Shown: in pieces, positions 28,093 through 37,506 of the stretch | How the letters are laid out: each line of letters starts with the position of its first letter | How positions within the stretch are numbered: position 1 is the stretch's first letter | DNA from: Rhizobium sp. Root1203 | GTDB taxonomy: Bacteria > Pseudomonadota > Alphaproteobacteria > Rhizobiales > Rhizobiaceae | Direction of reading: 5' to 3' | Length of the DNA stretch: 64,000 bases | Assembly (NCBI RefSeq): GCF_001424945.1 | Contig: NZ_LMCW01000008.1 | Coordinates: 3,867-67,866, forward strand | Notes under the pieces: model-generated | Database searches by the model: none | What the model saw: the letters and a program-made list of their open reading frames with translations, nothing else | What the model was told of the DNA's origin: nothing | Position numbers and translations under genes: made by a program

Positions 28093-28338
28093 ATGCTAGA
28101 AATGATCATCAAGAATAGCCTCAACATCGTCGATCGCACCGAACGCCTGATCGACACGACGAGACAATTACTGGGGACAGGAATCGACGAGATCGAGGCC
28201 TACCGGTTGCATGTTGAAATCGAAAAGCTGACGGACGCCGCCCTTGTAATGGACGAAGCTGCCCGGCTACTCCGACGAACCTTCGAGCTTAAGCCAGAAA
28301 TTGGCCGCGGTTTCCTGCTGAATTATATAGTTCACTGA
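28093..28338 (+). CDS. Small helical hypothetical protein
   Basis: The 81-residue product is almost entirely helical with amphipathic heptads (NIVDRTERLIDTTRQLLG, then EIEAYRLHVEIEKLTDAAL). GAGGGGA lies upstream of the ATG. No family was recognised. It continues the run of small stress-type genes on this strand. Confidence 0.55.
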   Translation: MLEMIIKNSLNIVDRTERLIDTTRQLLGTGIDEIEAYRLHVEIEKLTDAALVMDEAARLLRRTFELKPEIGRGFLLNYIVH

Positions 28339-28605
28339 CGGGTCGTTCTATCGAACTTCAGAAGGAACCTGTGCGGCGGATAGACTGCCCCCGGTCGTTC
28401 TACTGTCCTGCAGGTCTTTGCCTCTCAGCCGAGTGACGTCTGCGCACCAACTATATGACGTTCAGGTCCCCTTTCTATCGGCTGGCACGTCTTATGACGA
28501 GAACGCCAGCGTCGGCGACGACTGTTCCCACCCTTGGACACGTTATCCGCTGGTCAAGATCGAATGCGAGTATCGACTGGTAACGAGCGTAGCATCGGCG
28601 CGATT

Positions 28606-28827
28606 TCACGCTGAGCCGCGCTGCGGCTTCTCGATCTGCTCCTCGATCTCGGCCTTCACCTTGGCGCGAGCTTCGGCTTCGAATTTGGCGCGAATCCGTT
28701 TGGCTTCTTCGTTGGACACCTCTATGGGCTGGCCGGCGTGGTCCGGGATGCCGGGGCCAGACTGGGATAGGGAGGCATCGTTTGCGCGACCGTCGCGATC
28801 GTTGAGACCTATCGTGATTTTGGACAT
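28606..28827 (-). CDS. Small hypothetical protein with charged helix
   Basis: The 73-residue protein begins MSKITIGLNDRDGRANDASL and ends in a long charged helix (KRIRAKFEAEARAKVKAEIE). AGGAGAA lies upstream of the ATG at 28827; a longer frame from 28902 is not supported. No domain was recognised. It lies downstream of another small gene on the same strand (28976-29128), and the two could share the stress promoter at 29152-29176. Confidence 0.6.
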   Translation of the reverse strand: MSKITIGLNDRDGRANDASLSQSGPGIPDHAGQPIEVSNEEAKRIRAKFEAEARAKVKAEIEEQIEKPQRGSA

Positions 28828-28975
28828 GGTCGTTCTCCTATTCTGACGCCGGTGGAGGCGAATTCTGTTCACCTTCGCCCGAACCGTCGGGCAGCGCTTC
28901 ACTCCCGGTTTGAAAACTGCGGTGCCGGGATGCGATCCTTCGGGTCTGCCCGTCCAGCCTTGGGATCGGCATCGG

Positions 28976-29128
28976 TTACGCCGTCACCAGCTTCCCGGCT
29001 GTTGCCCATGGTGACAGGTGGTGCACGCTGGTCTCGATGTTGGTTTCGGGAAGCTCGTCGTCCTGAATGTCTTTGTTCAGGGACTTTGGCGGGAGCTTTG
29101 CGGATACGGGGATTGGGTTCTGTGCCAT
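28976..29128 (-). CDS. Very small conserved-type protein (50 residues)
   Basis: Reading from the ATG at 29128 gives MAQNPIPVSAKLPPKSLNKD and a further 30 residues including an acidic DDELPETNIE segment. AAGGAG is well placed, and an alternative ATG at 29134 is too close to it. A perfectly spaced EcfG-type promoter sits 24 bases upstream, which supports expression. Short proteins of this type are common in rhizobia and have no known function. Confidence 0.6.
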   Translation of the reverse strand: MAQNPIPVSAKLPPKSLNKDIQDDELPETNIETSVHHLSPWATAGKLVTA

Positions 29129-29151
29129 TGGCATTCTCCTTCCTAGAAGAG

Positions 29152-29176
29152 AACTCCTGGAAGGAGGCCCGGTTCC
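29152..29176 (-). promoter_or_regulatory. EcfG (RpoE2)-type stress promoter
   Basis: On the minus strand GGAAC (29172-29176) is followed after exactly 17 bases by GTT (29152-29154). It faces the 50-residue gene at 28976-29128. Confidence 0.7.
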
Positions 29177-29664
29177 TTACCGGGTGGCATGAGCAGTCTC
29201 CTTCCGCCCTGCATGAAGGGCCCACTACCCACGTCCGTCCACACAACGGCAAAATAACGCGAAGAGCGTCTGCGGGCCGCTTGCGCAAGCTCTTGGCGAC
29301 TTCCAATGGACACTCGATCCCGGCGGCGGTTTTGCAGCGATCGGCTATGGGAGCAATCTTTGAATCTATTGGATGCTCACTTCGCTACACCTGGAGCTGC
29401 AGGCCTATGCCTACCGAGCCTGAAGCAGATCGCATGTCAGTCCGGCGATGCCACCTGCAGTGCCAGTTAGCGGGCCGGCTTTCAAATCTCGCAAGAAAGC
29501 GAAACCAAAGTCGGAACAAGAGAAGCCGCTGTTGGTTGATAGGCCACTAAGCTCACGCCACAGGCAGGCTTGGTCGGAACCCGATCGGCGCTTCCGCGAC
29601 GGAGCGTCTTCTTAAGGAACAAGCATTGGGTATGCCCTCACGTACTCGTGCATAGGAGGACAAC
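29177..29664. other. Intergenic region upstream of the YciF-like gene
   Basis: A hairpin CCCGGT/ACCGGG lies at 29168-29184, overlapping the stress promoter. A frame at 29448-29615 (55 codons, Lys/Arg rich) has no clear ribosome binding site and is only a weak candidate. Nothing else was recognised. Confidence 0.35.
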
Positions 29665-30165
29665 ATGGCAACGGAAAAAACACTGAACGACCTTTTTCTG
29701 GATACGCTCAAGGATATCTACTTCGCCGAAAAGCAGATCCTGAAAGCGCTTCCAAAGATGGCGCGCGCTGCGCAGTCTGAGGACGGAAAAGCAGGCTTCC
29801 TGCAGCATCGTGATGAAACCCAAGGTCAAATAGACCGCCTTGAACAGGTATTCGAGCTTCTCGGCAAGCCGGCACGCGGCAAGACCTGCGAAGCGATCCA
29901 AGGCATTATCGCCGAAGGAGAGGAGATCATGGAGGACTACAAGGGCACAGTTGCCCTCGACGCCGGGCTTATTTCGTCTGCACAGGCTGTCGAGCACTAC
30001 GAGATTGCCCGCTACGGCACGTTGATCGCTTGGGCCAAGCAGCTTGGACTGAAAGAGGCGATTCCTCTCCTGCAGGCCAGTCTCGCTGAAGAGGAAGCCA
30101 CGGACAAGAAACTGACCCAGCTAGCGGAAGGCCTGGCCAACGCCAAGGGCGCAAGGGCCGCGTGA
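29665..30165 (+). CDS. YciF/YciE-like ferritin-fold stress protein (DUF892)
   Basis: The 166-residue protein starts with the DUF892 pattern LNDLFLDTLKDIYFAEKQILKALPKMA and forms a four-helix bundle with carboxylate ligands spaced like ferritin-type di-iron proteins (EKQI, HRDE, EHYE, EEEA). YciF-type proteins are induced in osmotic and stationary-phase stress; their chemistry is unclear. AGGAGG lies upstream. A terminator follows at 30185-30206, and the catalase gene is next on the same strand. Confidence 0.92.
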   Translation: MATEKTLNDLFLDTLKDIYFAEKQILKALPKMARAAQSEDGKAGFLQHRDETQGQIDRLEQVFELLGKPARGKTCEAIQGIIAEGEEIMEDYKGTVALDAGLISSAQAVEHYEIARYGTLIAWAKQLGLKEAIPLLQASLAEEEATDKKLTQLAEGLANAKGARAA

Positions 30166-30184
30166 CCACAGCGAGCATGGAGCA

Positions 30185-30206
30185 GGCCGCCCTGGACTGG
30201 GCGGCC
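30185..30206 (+). terminator. Rho-independent terminator after the YciF-like gene
   Basis: GGCCGCCC/GGGCGGCC forms a perfect eight-base stem with a TGGACT loop and is followed by GTTTCT. It lies 19 bases after the stop codon. Confidence 0.75.
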
Positions 30207-30249
30207 GTTTCTGTCGTTAGGTTCAAAAATCCACTCAAGGGAAAAGACA

Positions 30250-32388
30250 ATGGCAAAGAAAACCAGGGCGGTGTCACCAGCCAATGAAGCGACGATCCAC
30301 GATCAAAAGCTTCATAGGGGGGAGGGCGGCGAACTTCATCAGTTTGCCGAAGACGGACATCCAGTACTGACGACGGCGCAGGGTGGACCGGTTGCTGACG
30401 ATCAGAATACACTGCGTGTCGGGGCCCGGGGCCCGGCCCTCATTGACGACTTCCATTTCCGGGAAAAAATCTTCCATTTCGATCACGAGCGAATTCCTGA
30501 GCGCGTCGTGCATGCCCGAGGATATGGCGCACATGGATTTTTCGAGACCTATGAATCCTTAGCAGCCTACACCCGCGCCGACGTCTTCCAGCGTCCGGGC
30601 GAGAAAACGCCCGTCTTCGTGCGGTTTTCAACCGTCGCAGGTAGTAAGGGTTCTTTTGACCTTGCCCGCGATGTTCGCGGCTTCGCTGTGAAGATGTACA
30701 CGCAAGAGGGCAACTGGGATCTGGTCGGCAACAACATCCCCGTCTTCTTCATTCAGGACGCCATCAAGTTTCCCGACGTCATCCATTCAGTGAAGCCAGA
30801 GCCCGACCGTGAGTTTCCCCAAGCGCAATCGGCCCATGATAACTTCTGGGACTTTATCACTCTGACTCCCGAGAGCATGCACATGATCATGTGGGTCATG
30901 TCCGATCGGGCAATTCCTCGTTCCTTCCGCTTCATGGAAGGCTTCGGTGTTCATACGTTCCGCTTCGTCAACGCCAAGGACGAGTCTACGTTCGTCAAGT
31001 TCCATTGGAAGCCGAAGCTCGGTTTGCAGTCCGTCGCATGGAACGAGGCGGTAAAGATCAACGGTGCGGATCCCGACTTCCATCGACGGGATCTTTGGCA
31101 GTCGATCCAGTCCGGCAACTTCCCGGAATGGGAACTGCAGGTACAGCTATTCGACCAAGAGTTTGCGGACAGTTTCGACTTCGACGTTCTGGATCCGACG
31201 AAGCTCATTCCCGAGGAGATCCTACCTCCCCAGCCTGTCGGCCGACTCGTGCTCGACCGCATGCCCGATAATTTCTTCGCAGAAACAGAGCAGGTTGCCT
31301 TCATGACGCAGAATGTGCCGCCAGGCATCGACTTCAGCAACGATCCCCTTCTCCAGGGTCGAAACTTCTCCTACCTGGATACCCAGCTCAAGCGACTGGG
31401 TGGACCGAACTTTACGCACCTACCGATTAACGCGCCAAAGTGTCCGTTTCACACCTTCCAGCAGGACGGCCACATGGCCATGCGCAATCCTGTCGGGCGT
31501 GTGAACTATCAGCCAAATTCGCATGGCGAAGGACCGCGGGAGTCTCTGGTGCAAGGCTATCGCCACTTCCGGGCCGAGGAACAAGGGCAGAAGGTTCGCC
31601 TCCGCCCGGAGAGCTTCGCCGACCACTACAGCCAGGCGCGCCAGTTCTATGTTAGCCAGACCCCGCCCGAGCAACGGCACATCGCAGCCGCATTGACTTT
31701 CGAGCTCAGCAAGGTGGAAAGTGCCGTGATCCGCGAGCGCATGGTATCGCACCTTCTGAACATCGATGAGACGCTTGCCACCACCGTCGCCCAGAAGCTG
31801 GCCTTTCAGTCCATGCCCGAACCGGCCGATGCCGCCATGCCGACGCGCCAGGATCTCGAGCCCTCGCCGGCCCTCAGTATCATTGAGCGTGGTCCGAAGC
31901 GCTTCGAAGGTCGCAAGCTGGGCATTCTTGTCACGGACGGGGTCGACGCCCAGCTGCTCAAAGGACTGACTGCTGCTATCACCAAAGAGAAGGCGGTTTT
32001 CGAGCTGATTGCGCCGAAGGTTGGAGGAGTGAGGGCGTCCGACGGCAGTTGGGTGGCGGCGCATCATATGATCGATGGCGGACCTTCGGTACTGTTCGAC
32101 GCGGTCGCACTATTGACGTCCACTGCAGCGATCGACGATCTCCTGAAAGAGGCGACTGCCCGCGATTTCGTAGCTGATGCTTTCCAGCACTGCAAGTTCA
32201 TCGGTTATGATCAGTCGGCAGTGCTGCTTCTGGAAAAAGCTGGTGTTGTGGGCGCGGAGGATGAAGGGGTAGTTGCCCTTCCCGGCGAAGAAGGGATTTC
32301 AGCCTTTGTCGCGGAACTAGGAAAGCTGCGCGTATGGGGTCGTGAGCCTTCCGTCAAACTTGGAAAAGCATCCCCACCGGTGGAATAG
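30250..32388 (+). CDS. katE: Large-subunit monofunctional catalase (HPII/KatE type)
   Basis: The 712-residue protein has the clade 2 catalase plan. The catalytic His lies in [14 protein letters not shown] (near 90), the Asn region in [16 protein letters not shown], the proximal heme Tyr in [15 protein letters not shown], and a C-terminal DJ-1/GATase-like domain (about 555-700, [13 protein letters not shown]) is present only in large catalases. It breaks down hydrogen peroxide in the cytoplasm. AGGGAAAAG is upstream of the ATG. It stands alone between two terminator hairpins. Confidence 0.96.
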   Translation: MAKKTRAVSPANEATIHDQKLHRGEGGELHQFAEDGHPVLTTAQGGPVADDQNTLRVGARGPALIDDFHFREKIFHFDHERIPERVVHARGYGAHGFFETYESLAAYTRADVFQRPGEKTPVFVRFSTVAGSKGSFDLARDVRGFAVKMYTQEGNWDLVGNNIPVFFIQDAIKFPDVIHSVKPEPDREFPQAQSAHDNFWDFITLTPESMHMIMWVMSDRAIPRSFRFMEGFGVHTFRFVNAKDESTFVKFHWKPKLGLQSVAWNEAVKINGADPDFHRRDLWQSIQSGNFPEWELQVQLFDQEFADSFDFDVLDPTKLIPEEILPPQPVGRLVLDRMPDNFFAETEQVAFMTQNVPPGIDFSNDPLLQGRNFSYLDTQLKRLGGPNFTHLPINAPKCPFHTFQQDGHMAMRNPVGRVNYQPNSHGEGPRESLVQGYRHFRAEEQGQKVRLRPESFADHYSQARQFYVSQTPPEQRHIAAALTFELSKVESAVIRERMVSHLLNIDETLATTVAQKLAFQSMPEPADAAMPTRQDLEPSPALSIIERGPKRFEGRKLGILVTDGVDAQLLKGLTAAITKEKAVFELIAPKVGGVRASDGSWVAAHHMIDGGPSVLFDAVALLTSTAAIDDLLKEATARDFVADAFQHCKFIGYDQSAVLLLEKAGVVGAEDEGVVALPGEEGISAFVAELGKLRVWGREPSVKLGKASPPVE

Positions 32389-32397
32389 GCAGCGGTT

Positions 32398-32423
32398 CGG
32401 GCGTGGCAGGATTGCCGCGCCCG
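32398..32423 (+). terminator. Terminator hairpin after katE
   Basis: CGGGCGTGGC/GCCGCGCCCG forms a ten-base stem (one G-T pair) with an AGGATT loop, ten bases after the katE stop. There is no strong T-tract. Confidence 0.55.
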
Positions 32424-32448
32424 TATACGGGTCGTTGGAGAGGTAGAT

Positions 32449-32967
32449 GTGACGGCACCAGCGCAAGTATTTAACGAGGTACTTTCCGACCTCGATACGA
32501 TGATGAGACCAGCTGCCGGGGATAGGACATTCAAATGGACAGCACAGTATCTGACGCACGAGCAAACGTTCTATCAGTTCAGCGGCGCTGCGGGCTTCGG
32601 CATGCTCACCGCAGTCGGTAGGTGCGCTTGGCTCAACGGTCCCTTCAACGAGCTTCCGGCGAGTTCGTTGATCCCCAAATTAGCCGAGTTTACGGCGAAC
32701 CATGTCATTATGTTCTATGCCGGCTCGTCATTCCCGACTTCAGACATCTTTGAAGATGTGCAAGCCGCAATCGGAGAAGCTCCTAACATCGTTATCGTGG
32801 AGATCGCCGATTTCGATCAGGGCAGGGGCAACCCGAGCACCATCACCAATTTGGCATTTGTCGGCCTAGAAGAGGCGCCACAGAATTTCCACGCGCCGGC
32901 CGAGTGTATTTTGAAAAATGACCTTCTCCACCAGTTTTGGTGCTATGGAAGACGCTGGGTTTTATAG
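32449..32967 (+). CDS. Hypothetical protein
   Basis: The 172-residue frame starts at a GTG preceded by GAGAGG. It has mixed alpha/beta composition with an HVIMFYAGSSFP strand-loop and a later IVIVEIADFDQG strand, so it is probably a small globular enzyme-like or binding fold. No family was recognised. The last 20 residues are unlike the rest. It lies between katE and the convergent TetR gene. Confidence 0.5.
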   Translation: MTAPAQVFNEVLSDLDTMMRPAAGDRTFKWTAQYLTHEQTFYQFSGAAGFGMLTAVGRCAWLNGPFNELPASSLIPKLAEFTANHVIMFYAGSSFPTSDIFEDVQAAIGEAPNIVIVEIADFDQGRGNPSTITNLAFVGLEEAPQNFHAPAECILKNDLLHQFWCYGRRWVL

Positions 32968-33097
32968 ATCGATCGCAAACCGACACCTGGCTTCACTGGA
33001 CGCGTTCTGGGGATCCGCAGCCATTGCCTTGATGCCCAACGGGTGTCGTGGCGGCCGACTTTTGCGGCCTTCGGCAGCATCGCCAGCGAACCAGATG

Positions 33098-33667
33098 TTA
33101 CGCCAAAACGTTGTCCTGGGCCCCGGTCGCCCTGTTGCGCACACTTGCCAAGATCTCGTCCGACAAGGCGGTATCGTTCACCGCCCGGGACATGACGAGA
33201 GCGCCGACGAAGCTTGCTACATCTGCGATCGCTTGACCGCGGTCCGGCCTGAAACCACTCTCCGTGTGCCAGTTCTCCATATGGGCGATCAACCCGCGGA
33301 TATGATCTGTCACCGAGCCTCGTTCTGCCTGCGGTAGTCTCGCAAGCTCTGGACCAAGAGCGGCAACGGTGCATCCCGCGCCAACGTTCGCGCGATGCTC
33401 GGGGGAAAGATAGGATTCCGCGAAATCGTCCAACGAACCATTGAGGGCATCGGCGCCCAGCATGTTCTGCATCGCATGGGCTAACGCTTGCTCTGCAAGA
33501 TCACTCTTGGATTTGAAGTGACCGTAGAACCCGCCATGGGTGAGGCCGGCCCCTTTCATGACGGCATCGACACCGACAGCGTGGATGCCATTCTCACGAA
33601 ACAGCTTTGCCGCCGACTCCAGAATGCGCTGCCGGTTTTCCTTCGCCTGTTCCTTGGTCGGACGCAT
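33098..33667 (-). CDS. TetR/AcrR family repressor
   Basis: The 189-residue protein has an N-terminal TetR helix-turn-helix (ILESAAKLFRENGIHAVGVD, then THGGFYGHFKSKSDLAEQAL) and a helical ligand-binding domain. The ATG at 33667 has AAAGGAG six bases upstream; a TTG at 33673 overlaps that spacing. It is divergent from an aldo/keto reductase gene, with two copies of a palindromic operator between them, so it very probably represses that gene and itself. Confidence 0.92.
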   Translation of the reverse strand: MRPTKEQAKENRQRILESAAKLFRENGIHAVGVDAVMKGAGLTHGGFYGHFKSKSDLAEQALAHAMQNMLGADALNGSLDDFAESYLSPEHRANVGAGCTVAALGPELARLPQAERGSVTDHIRGLIAHMENWHTESGFRPDRGQAIADVASFVGALVMSRAVNDTALSDEILASVRNRATGAQDNVLA

Positions 33668-33692
33668 AGGCAACTCCTTTCGAAAAATATCC

Positions 33693-33743
33693 TTGACAAA
33701 ATATATGACGATCGTAATTTAAACGCAAGATGACGATCGTCAT
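33693..33743 (+). promoter_or_regulatory. TetR operators overlapping the aldo/keto reductase promoter
   Basis: ATGACGATCGTCAT, a perfect 14-base palindrome, lies at 33730-33743, and a one-mismatch copy lies at 33705-33718, 25 bases apart. A TTGACA at 33693-33698 with a weak TAATTT -10 at 33715 places the first operator between -35 and -10. Binding would block transcription. Confidence 0.75.
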
Positions 33744-33790
33744 TTAAATTCTTGAACTCAGCGGAATCGCTTTTTAGAAGGATGAAGCAC

Positions 33791-34834
33791 ATGAGCATGC
33801 GTTATGGAATTTTCGGCCGAACCGGCCTTCGCGTATCGTCGTTGGCACTGGGCACCGGCAATTTCGGCACCGGCTGGGGCTACGGCGCAGACCGAGAGAC
33901 TGCAAAGCAGATCTTCGACGGTTACCGAACCGCCGGCGGCAATTTCATCGATACGGCCGACCAATATCAGTTCGGCCAGTCGGAGACGCTGACCGGTGAA
34001 TTCATCGCCAGCGAGCGCGACGATATCGTGCTCGCGACCAAGTTCTCGCTGGGCGATGCGCCGAACAGCGGCCTGCAGCGCACTGGCAACAGCCGCAAGG
34101 CGATGGTTCAGTCCGTGGAAGCCAGCCTGAAGCGTCTGAACACCGATCGTATTGATCTACTCTGGGTGCATATGCCGGATGCCGTCACCCCGATCGATGA
34201 GATCGCCCGCGGTCTTGATGACCTCGCCCGTTCTGGCAAGATCCTCTATTCCGGTCTGTCGGACTTCCCGGCCTGGCGCGTCGCCACCGCCGCCACCATT
34301 GCAGACTTGCGCGGCTGGTCGCCGATCTCGGCGCTACAGATCGAATATAGCCTCGTCGAACGCACTGTCGAGCGTGAGCTAATCCCCATGGCCAATGCCT
34401 TTGGTTTGGGCACCGTCAGCTGGTCGCCGCTTGGCGGTGGGCTGCTCACCGGAAAATATCGCAAAGGCGAGACGGGCAGGGCGCAAGGGCTCGGCGCGGT
34501 CATCCATGGCGAAAGCGACGATCGAAAGACGGCAACCGTTGACGCGGTTCTGGCGATTGCCGAGGAAACCGGACTTCCTGCTGGTCAGATCGCAATCGCC
34601 TGGGTACTAGCCAAAGGCATAACGCTGCCGATCATCGGCCCGCGTACCAAGGAGCAGCTCGACGACAATCTTTCAGCACTCGATGTTCGCCTGACCGAAG
34701 AACAGGTCGCCCGCCTCGATACCAGCAGCGCCATTCCGCTCGGCTTCCCCTACGACATCGTTACCGGCAGCCGCAGTCGTCTGGCAGGCGGCAAGGAGGA
34801 TGTCATGAACTGGCCGGCCGCTGCGGTGAAGTGA
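33791..34834 (+). CDS. Aldo/keto reductase
   Basis: The 347-residue TIM-barrel oxidoreductase shows NFIDTADQYQFGQSE with the catalytic Asp and Tyr, ATKFSLG with the catalytic Lys, and LLWVHMPDAVTP carrying the histidine. It reduces carbonyls with NADPH. Among in-frame ATGs at 33782, 33791 and 33797, the one at 33791 has the best spacing from GAAGGA. Two operators of the divergent TetR gene cover its promoter, so an aldehyde or xenobiotic inducer is likely. Confidence 0.92.
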   Translation: MSMRYGIFGRTGLRVSSLALGTGNFGTGWGYGADRETAKQIFDGYRTAGGNFIDTADQYQFGQSETLTGEFIASERDDIVLATKFSLGDAPNSGLQRTGNSRKAMVQSVEASLKRLNTDRIDLLWVHMPDAVTPIDEIARGLDDLARSGKILYSGLSDFPAWRVATAATIADLRGWSPISALQIEYSLVERTVERELIPMANAFGLGTVSWSPLGGGLLTGKYRKGETGRAQGLGAVIHGESDDRKTATVDAVLAIAEETGLPAGQIAIAWVLAKGITLPIIGPRTKEQLDDNLSALDVRLTEEQVARLDTSSAIPLGFPYDIVTGSRSRLAGGKEDVMNWPAAAVK

Positions 34835-35263
34835 AGCCCTTGACCGGCCGAGCCTTCAATCCGTCATTTCGGTCGTGAACGAAGATTCCTGTTCGTGGCG
34901 TGAATCCTCGGCTTAGCAGCCGGAGATGACGGAGTGGCTCCCGCACAGAAATTCGATGTCGCCCGCGACGATGTCGAAGCAGATCTTTTGAGGTCGGAAA
35001 GCCTTCCGGCCCGTCTTGATGGGCATCGCAGGAGAGACGACCATCTCCCGCCACGTCAGGACGAGGTGCGGCTGGCTATTGAGTCGAGCTGGTCGGGATG
35101 GTCTTTGGTCCGCTTCAGCGCGTCATACCAGAATTCACTGTTCTCAGGCGCTGCCCCGCAGGCGCAACGAACGTTCCGTCAAGCTGCTCGCTTCCGACCA
35201 TACCGCGATCAAGCGCCCTGACCTTCTCGTCCGTTTTGGTATCGACCCAGTGCATCGTAACCG
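34835..35263. other. Intergenic region with possible decayed small gene
   Basis: On the minus strand, 35115-35255 reads MHWVDTKTDEKVRALDRGMV and on to a TGA after 46 codons. A shift of frame just before the stop continues in protein-like sequence (LKRTKDHPDQLDSIASRTSS). This could be a frameshifted small gene downstream of the SRAP gene. No ribosome binding site is evident. The left half shows nothing. Confidence 0.3.
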
Positions 35264-36034
35264 TCACAGCAGGCTCGGCTGAACGGGTTCTCCGTCCGTC
35301 GAGACGATGGTGGATCCGTAGGCCTCTCGAGACGTGACCATGATCGCGTCGTTTGCTGCCGGGCGCGCGAGCACCTTTGCCTCATCCCAGGGCGCGCGCA
35401 TCCACACATCGGTCTCTTCTTCTGTCAGCAGCAGAACGGGCATCGCGTCCTTGTGGATCGGCGCAACGACATCGTTCGGATCGGTGGTTAAGAAGCCATA
35501 TAGATCGTCGGTCGTCAGCCCATCCTTGATCTTCCGGACGCTCGTCCAGCCGGGCACGTGAATTCCTGCGAAGAACATGATCGACTTGTTCTCGTCACTG
35601 GAGAACCATGCGTTCGGGACGCGATCGCCTTCCTTCTGGCTGGCGGGGTCTGGTTCAGCGAAGGACGTGAGAGGAACCAGGCAGCGATGTTCGATGCCAA
35701 ACCACTGCTTCCAATGCCCGATGTGAAGCTTGCGGACGTTGGTAGTGCCGCGATCCGGCTCCATCTTCAGTAGTAAATCCATATCGACTGGCTGCCCCTT
35801 CTTCCGAAGTTTTTCCGCGCGGGTCGCGGCGGCACTCTTCAAGACATAGAATGGAGACGGAAGGCCCCAGCGGGCGTGTATAAGTTGCTTTCGGCCATCG
35901 GGTGTGTTCCTGACAATCGGCCCCATCTGATCAGGGTTCATCTGATAGGCCGGCATTAGGTTAATCATGCTCTCGGCATCGATCGCCCATTTCCTGACCC
36001 AGTCCCTGTCATCCATGCGGTAGAGATTGCACAC
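35264..36034 (-). CDS. SOS response-associated peptidase (SRAP, YedK/HMCES family)
   Basis: The 256-residue protein starts at a GTG so that residue 2 is the catalytic cysteine (MCNLYRM), the residue that forms a thiazolidine crosslink to abasic sites in single-stranded DNA. Other hallmarks are [17 protein letters not shown] with the catalytic Glu, and [10 protein letters not shown] with the His. It belongs to the MCNLYR variant frequent in rhizobia rather than MCGRF. The longer frame from 36211 is rejected because the cysteine must be at position 2. Function: shielding of abasic sites. Confidence 0.93.
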   Translation of the reverse strand: MCNLYRMDDRDWVRKWAIDAESMINLMPAYQMNPDQMGPIVRNTPDGRKQLIHARWGLPSPFYVLKSAAATRAEKLRKKGQPVDMDLLLKMEPDRGTTNVRKLHIGHWKQWFGIEHRCLVPLTSFAEPDPASQKEGDRVPNAWFSSDENKSIMFFAGIHVPGWTSVRKIKDGLTTDDLYGFLTTDPNDVVAPIHKDAMPVLLLTEEETDVWMRAPWDEAKVLARPAANDAIMVTSREAYGSTIVSTDGEPVQPSLL

Positions 36035-36740
36035 GCCGTTCACCTCGCCGTCATTTAGGAGACGTGCAACGTAGCCGACCGTTCGAGGGCTGCCAACAGC
36101 CGCTGTTGCCCAGATCTGCCTGCGCGCACACTGACGAAATCTATGGCTGGAAATACCGACCCCAGGCCGACGCCACGACGGACAAAAGTATATAATCCAC
36201 GCCCGGACCACGGTTATAGAACCTCACCAGGCTCGGCCCGGGTAAAAAGGGCATTAGGGACGGCTAGCCTTTTACACGATCGGCTCGACTGCAGGGCCGA
36301 TTAAGAAGCTTGTCCCTGCCTGCCCCTGTTTTGAATGTATCAACCTCGTGCAGAACTCGATCTTTTACTGAATCATGGGCGTCGGCGGCAACGGCAGGAG
36401 CCTTTGTGCCAGATCTCGGAAGCTATGTTCTTGCCTTGCTCGACCATTGGGGAAACCTCCTCCGACAACGAAACCTTCGCCTCGTCGGCGGCGTCTCCAA
36501 AAAACGCGTCGTCCGTTTCAGTATGCAAAAGATCGGTTGGAACCGCTTTTCTCTACGGCGGCTGAACGAGATGGCGGCTTACGGTCAGGTTAACGCGCTT
36601 GGTATTGCCTATTTTCCCGTGGTCCTGCGCTGCCGGTAGAGGTCGGCTACTTGATCAAGCCGGAGCCAGATTTGACTGGACTTGCCTGTGAAACCCATCG
36701 CGAGAGACGTCAGTGCCATCAGGCGGTGACTCGAGCATCT
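36035..36740. other. Intergenic region without a supportable gene
   Basis: Short frames on the plus strand (for example 36310-36639) lack ribosome binding sites and recognisable composition. No repeat or hairpin of note was seen. The left end must hold the promoter for the SRAP gene. Confidence 0.4.
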
Positions 36741-36765
36741 GGAACTCTAACGCTCTGGCAGTGTT
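36741..36765 (+). promoter_or_regulatory. EcfG (RpoE2)-type stress promoter
   Basis: GGAAC (36741-36745) and GTT (36763-36765) are separated by 17 bases, 22 bases upstream of the DUF6894 start codon. Confidence 0.7.
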
Positions 36766-36787
36766 CATAGTTTTATGGAGGCAAGCG

Positions 36788-37027
36788 ATGACAACTTTCT
36801 ACTTCAAAACGGACGAGTCAGAAACGTACTTCGGAGCAGATGAGGGGTATGATTTTCCGGACCTCATGTCAGCGATTGGAGAAGGAAAGAGACTTCTGGC
36901 CGAAATGGCATCGGATGGTATTCCCGAGGATGAGGGGAAAAGATTGTCCGTGGAAGTCAGAAATTCGCAGCAGATCCCGGTGGCGCGTCTGGCCCTTGAG
37001 TTCCATATCTCGTTCCTCGCACAGTGA
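36788..37027 (+). CDS. DUF6894 family small protein
   Basis: The 79-residue protein follows the DUF6894 pattern: a beta strand MTTFYFKTD, a PDLMSAIGEGKRLLAEMA helix and paired strands with LSVEVRNSQQIPVARLALEF. GGAGG lies upstream of the ATG at 36788. The family is abundant in rhizobia, with no known function. A stress promoter is directly upstream. A second member lies at 57151-57390. Confidence 0.8.
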   Translation: MTTFYFKTDESETYFGADEGYDFPDLMSAIGEGKRLLAEMASDGIPEDEGKRLSVEVRNSQQIPVARLALEFHISFLAQ

Positions 37028-37506
37028 CGTTTCCCCGGATCTTGGGGAAACGAGAGTAGGCGACGCCGAAACTTCTGTTTCGTAACTTTGAGAAAGAGTT
37101 ACGCCATCAGCCGGCGAGGGTCGCGGAGCGCCACACAATATGTAGCCGGCTACCTATATTGTCGGATAAGGTTTGTTATGGAACTTCTTTGGCGGCTTCT
37201 CGTGTAACGGCACGCGACAGCGCCGAGCCGTGCGCAATGTCACGCCCAGCCGCCATTAACGGCAACTTCGACGACGGCGAGCTCCCGCTCGACACGCGAC
37301 ACTGACCTGGAGACGCACCCTTGTTCACACCTCCTCACTGAACGCCGAGGCTCCTATGTTGGTGGTCTGGGGGCCGGGCGAAAGCGACTCGTCCCCCCGT
37401 GGAACACGAATGCACGTCATGATTAGCCTCGCCGCCACACGTGATGCCTCTTCGAGGACACTAGCCTAGCGGCGCCAACATAAGTCCTGCCGCTAGGCCG
37501 GTCAGA
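37028..37506. other. Intergenic region with a terminator-like inverted repeat
   Basis: No gene is supported. A near-match to the EcfG promoter begins at the GGAAC near 37180 but has GTG instead of GTT. A perfect ten-base inverted repeat GCCTAGCGGC/GCCGCTAGGC with a 15-base loop lies at 37464-37498, just past the end of the decayed alcohol dehydrogenase, and may be its former terminator. Confidence 0.45.

Noticed and set aside
37180..37210. GGAAC-N17-GTG resembling an EcfG promoter
   Set aside because: The -10 element is not GTT and no gene follows on that strand.
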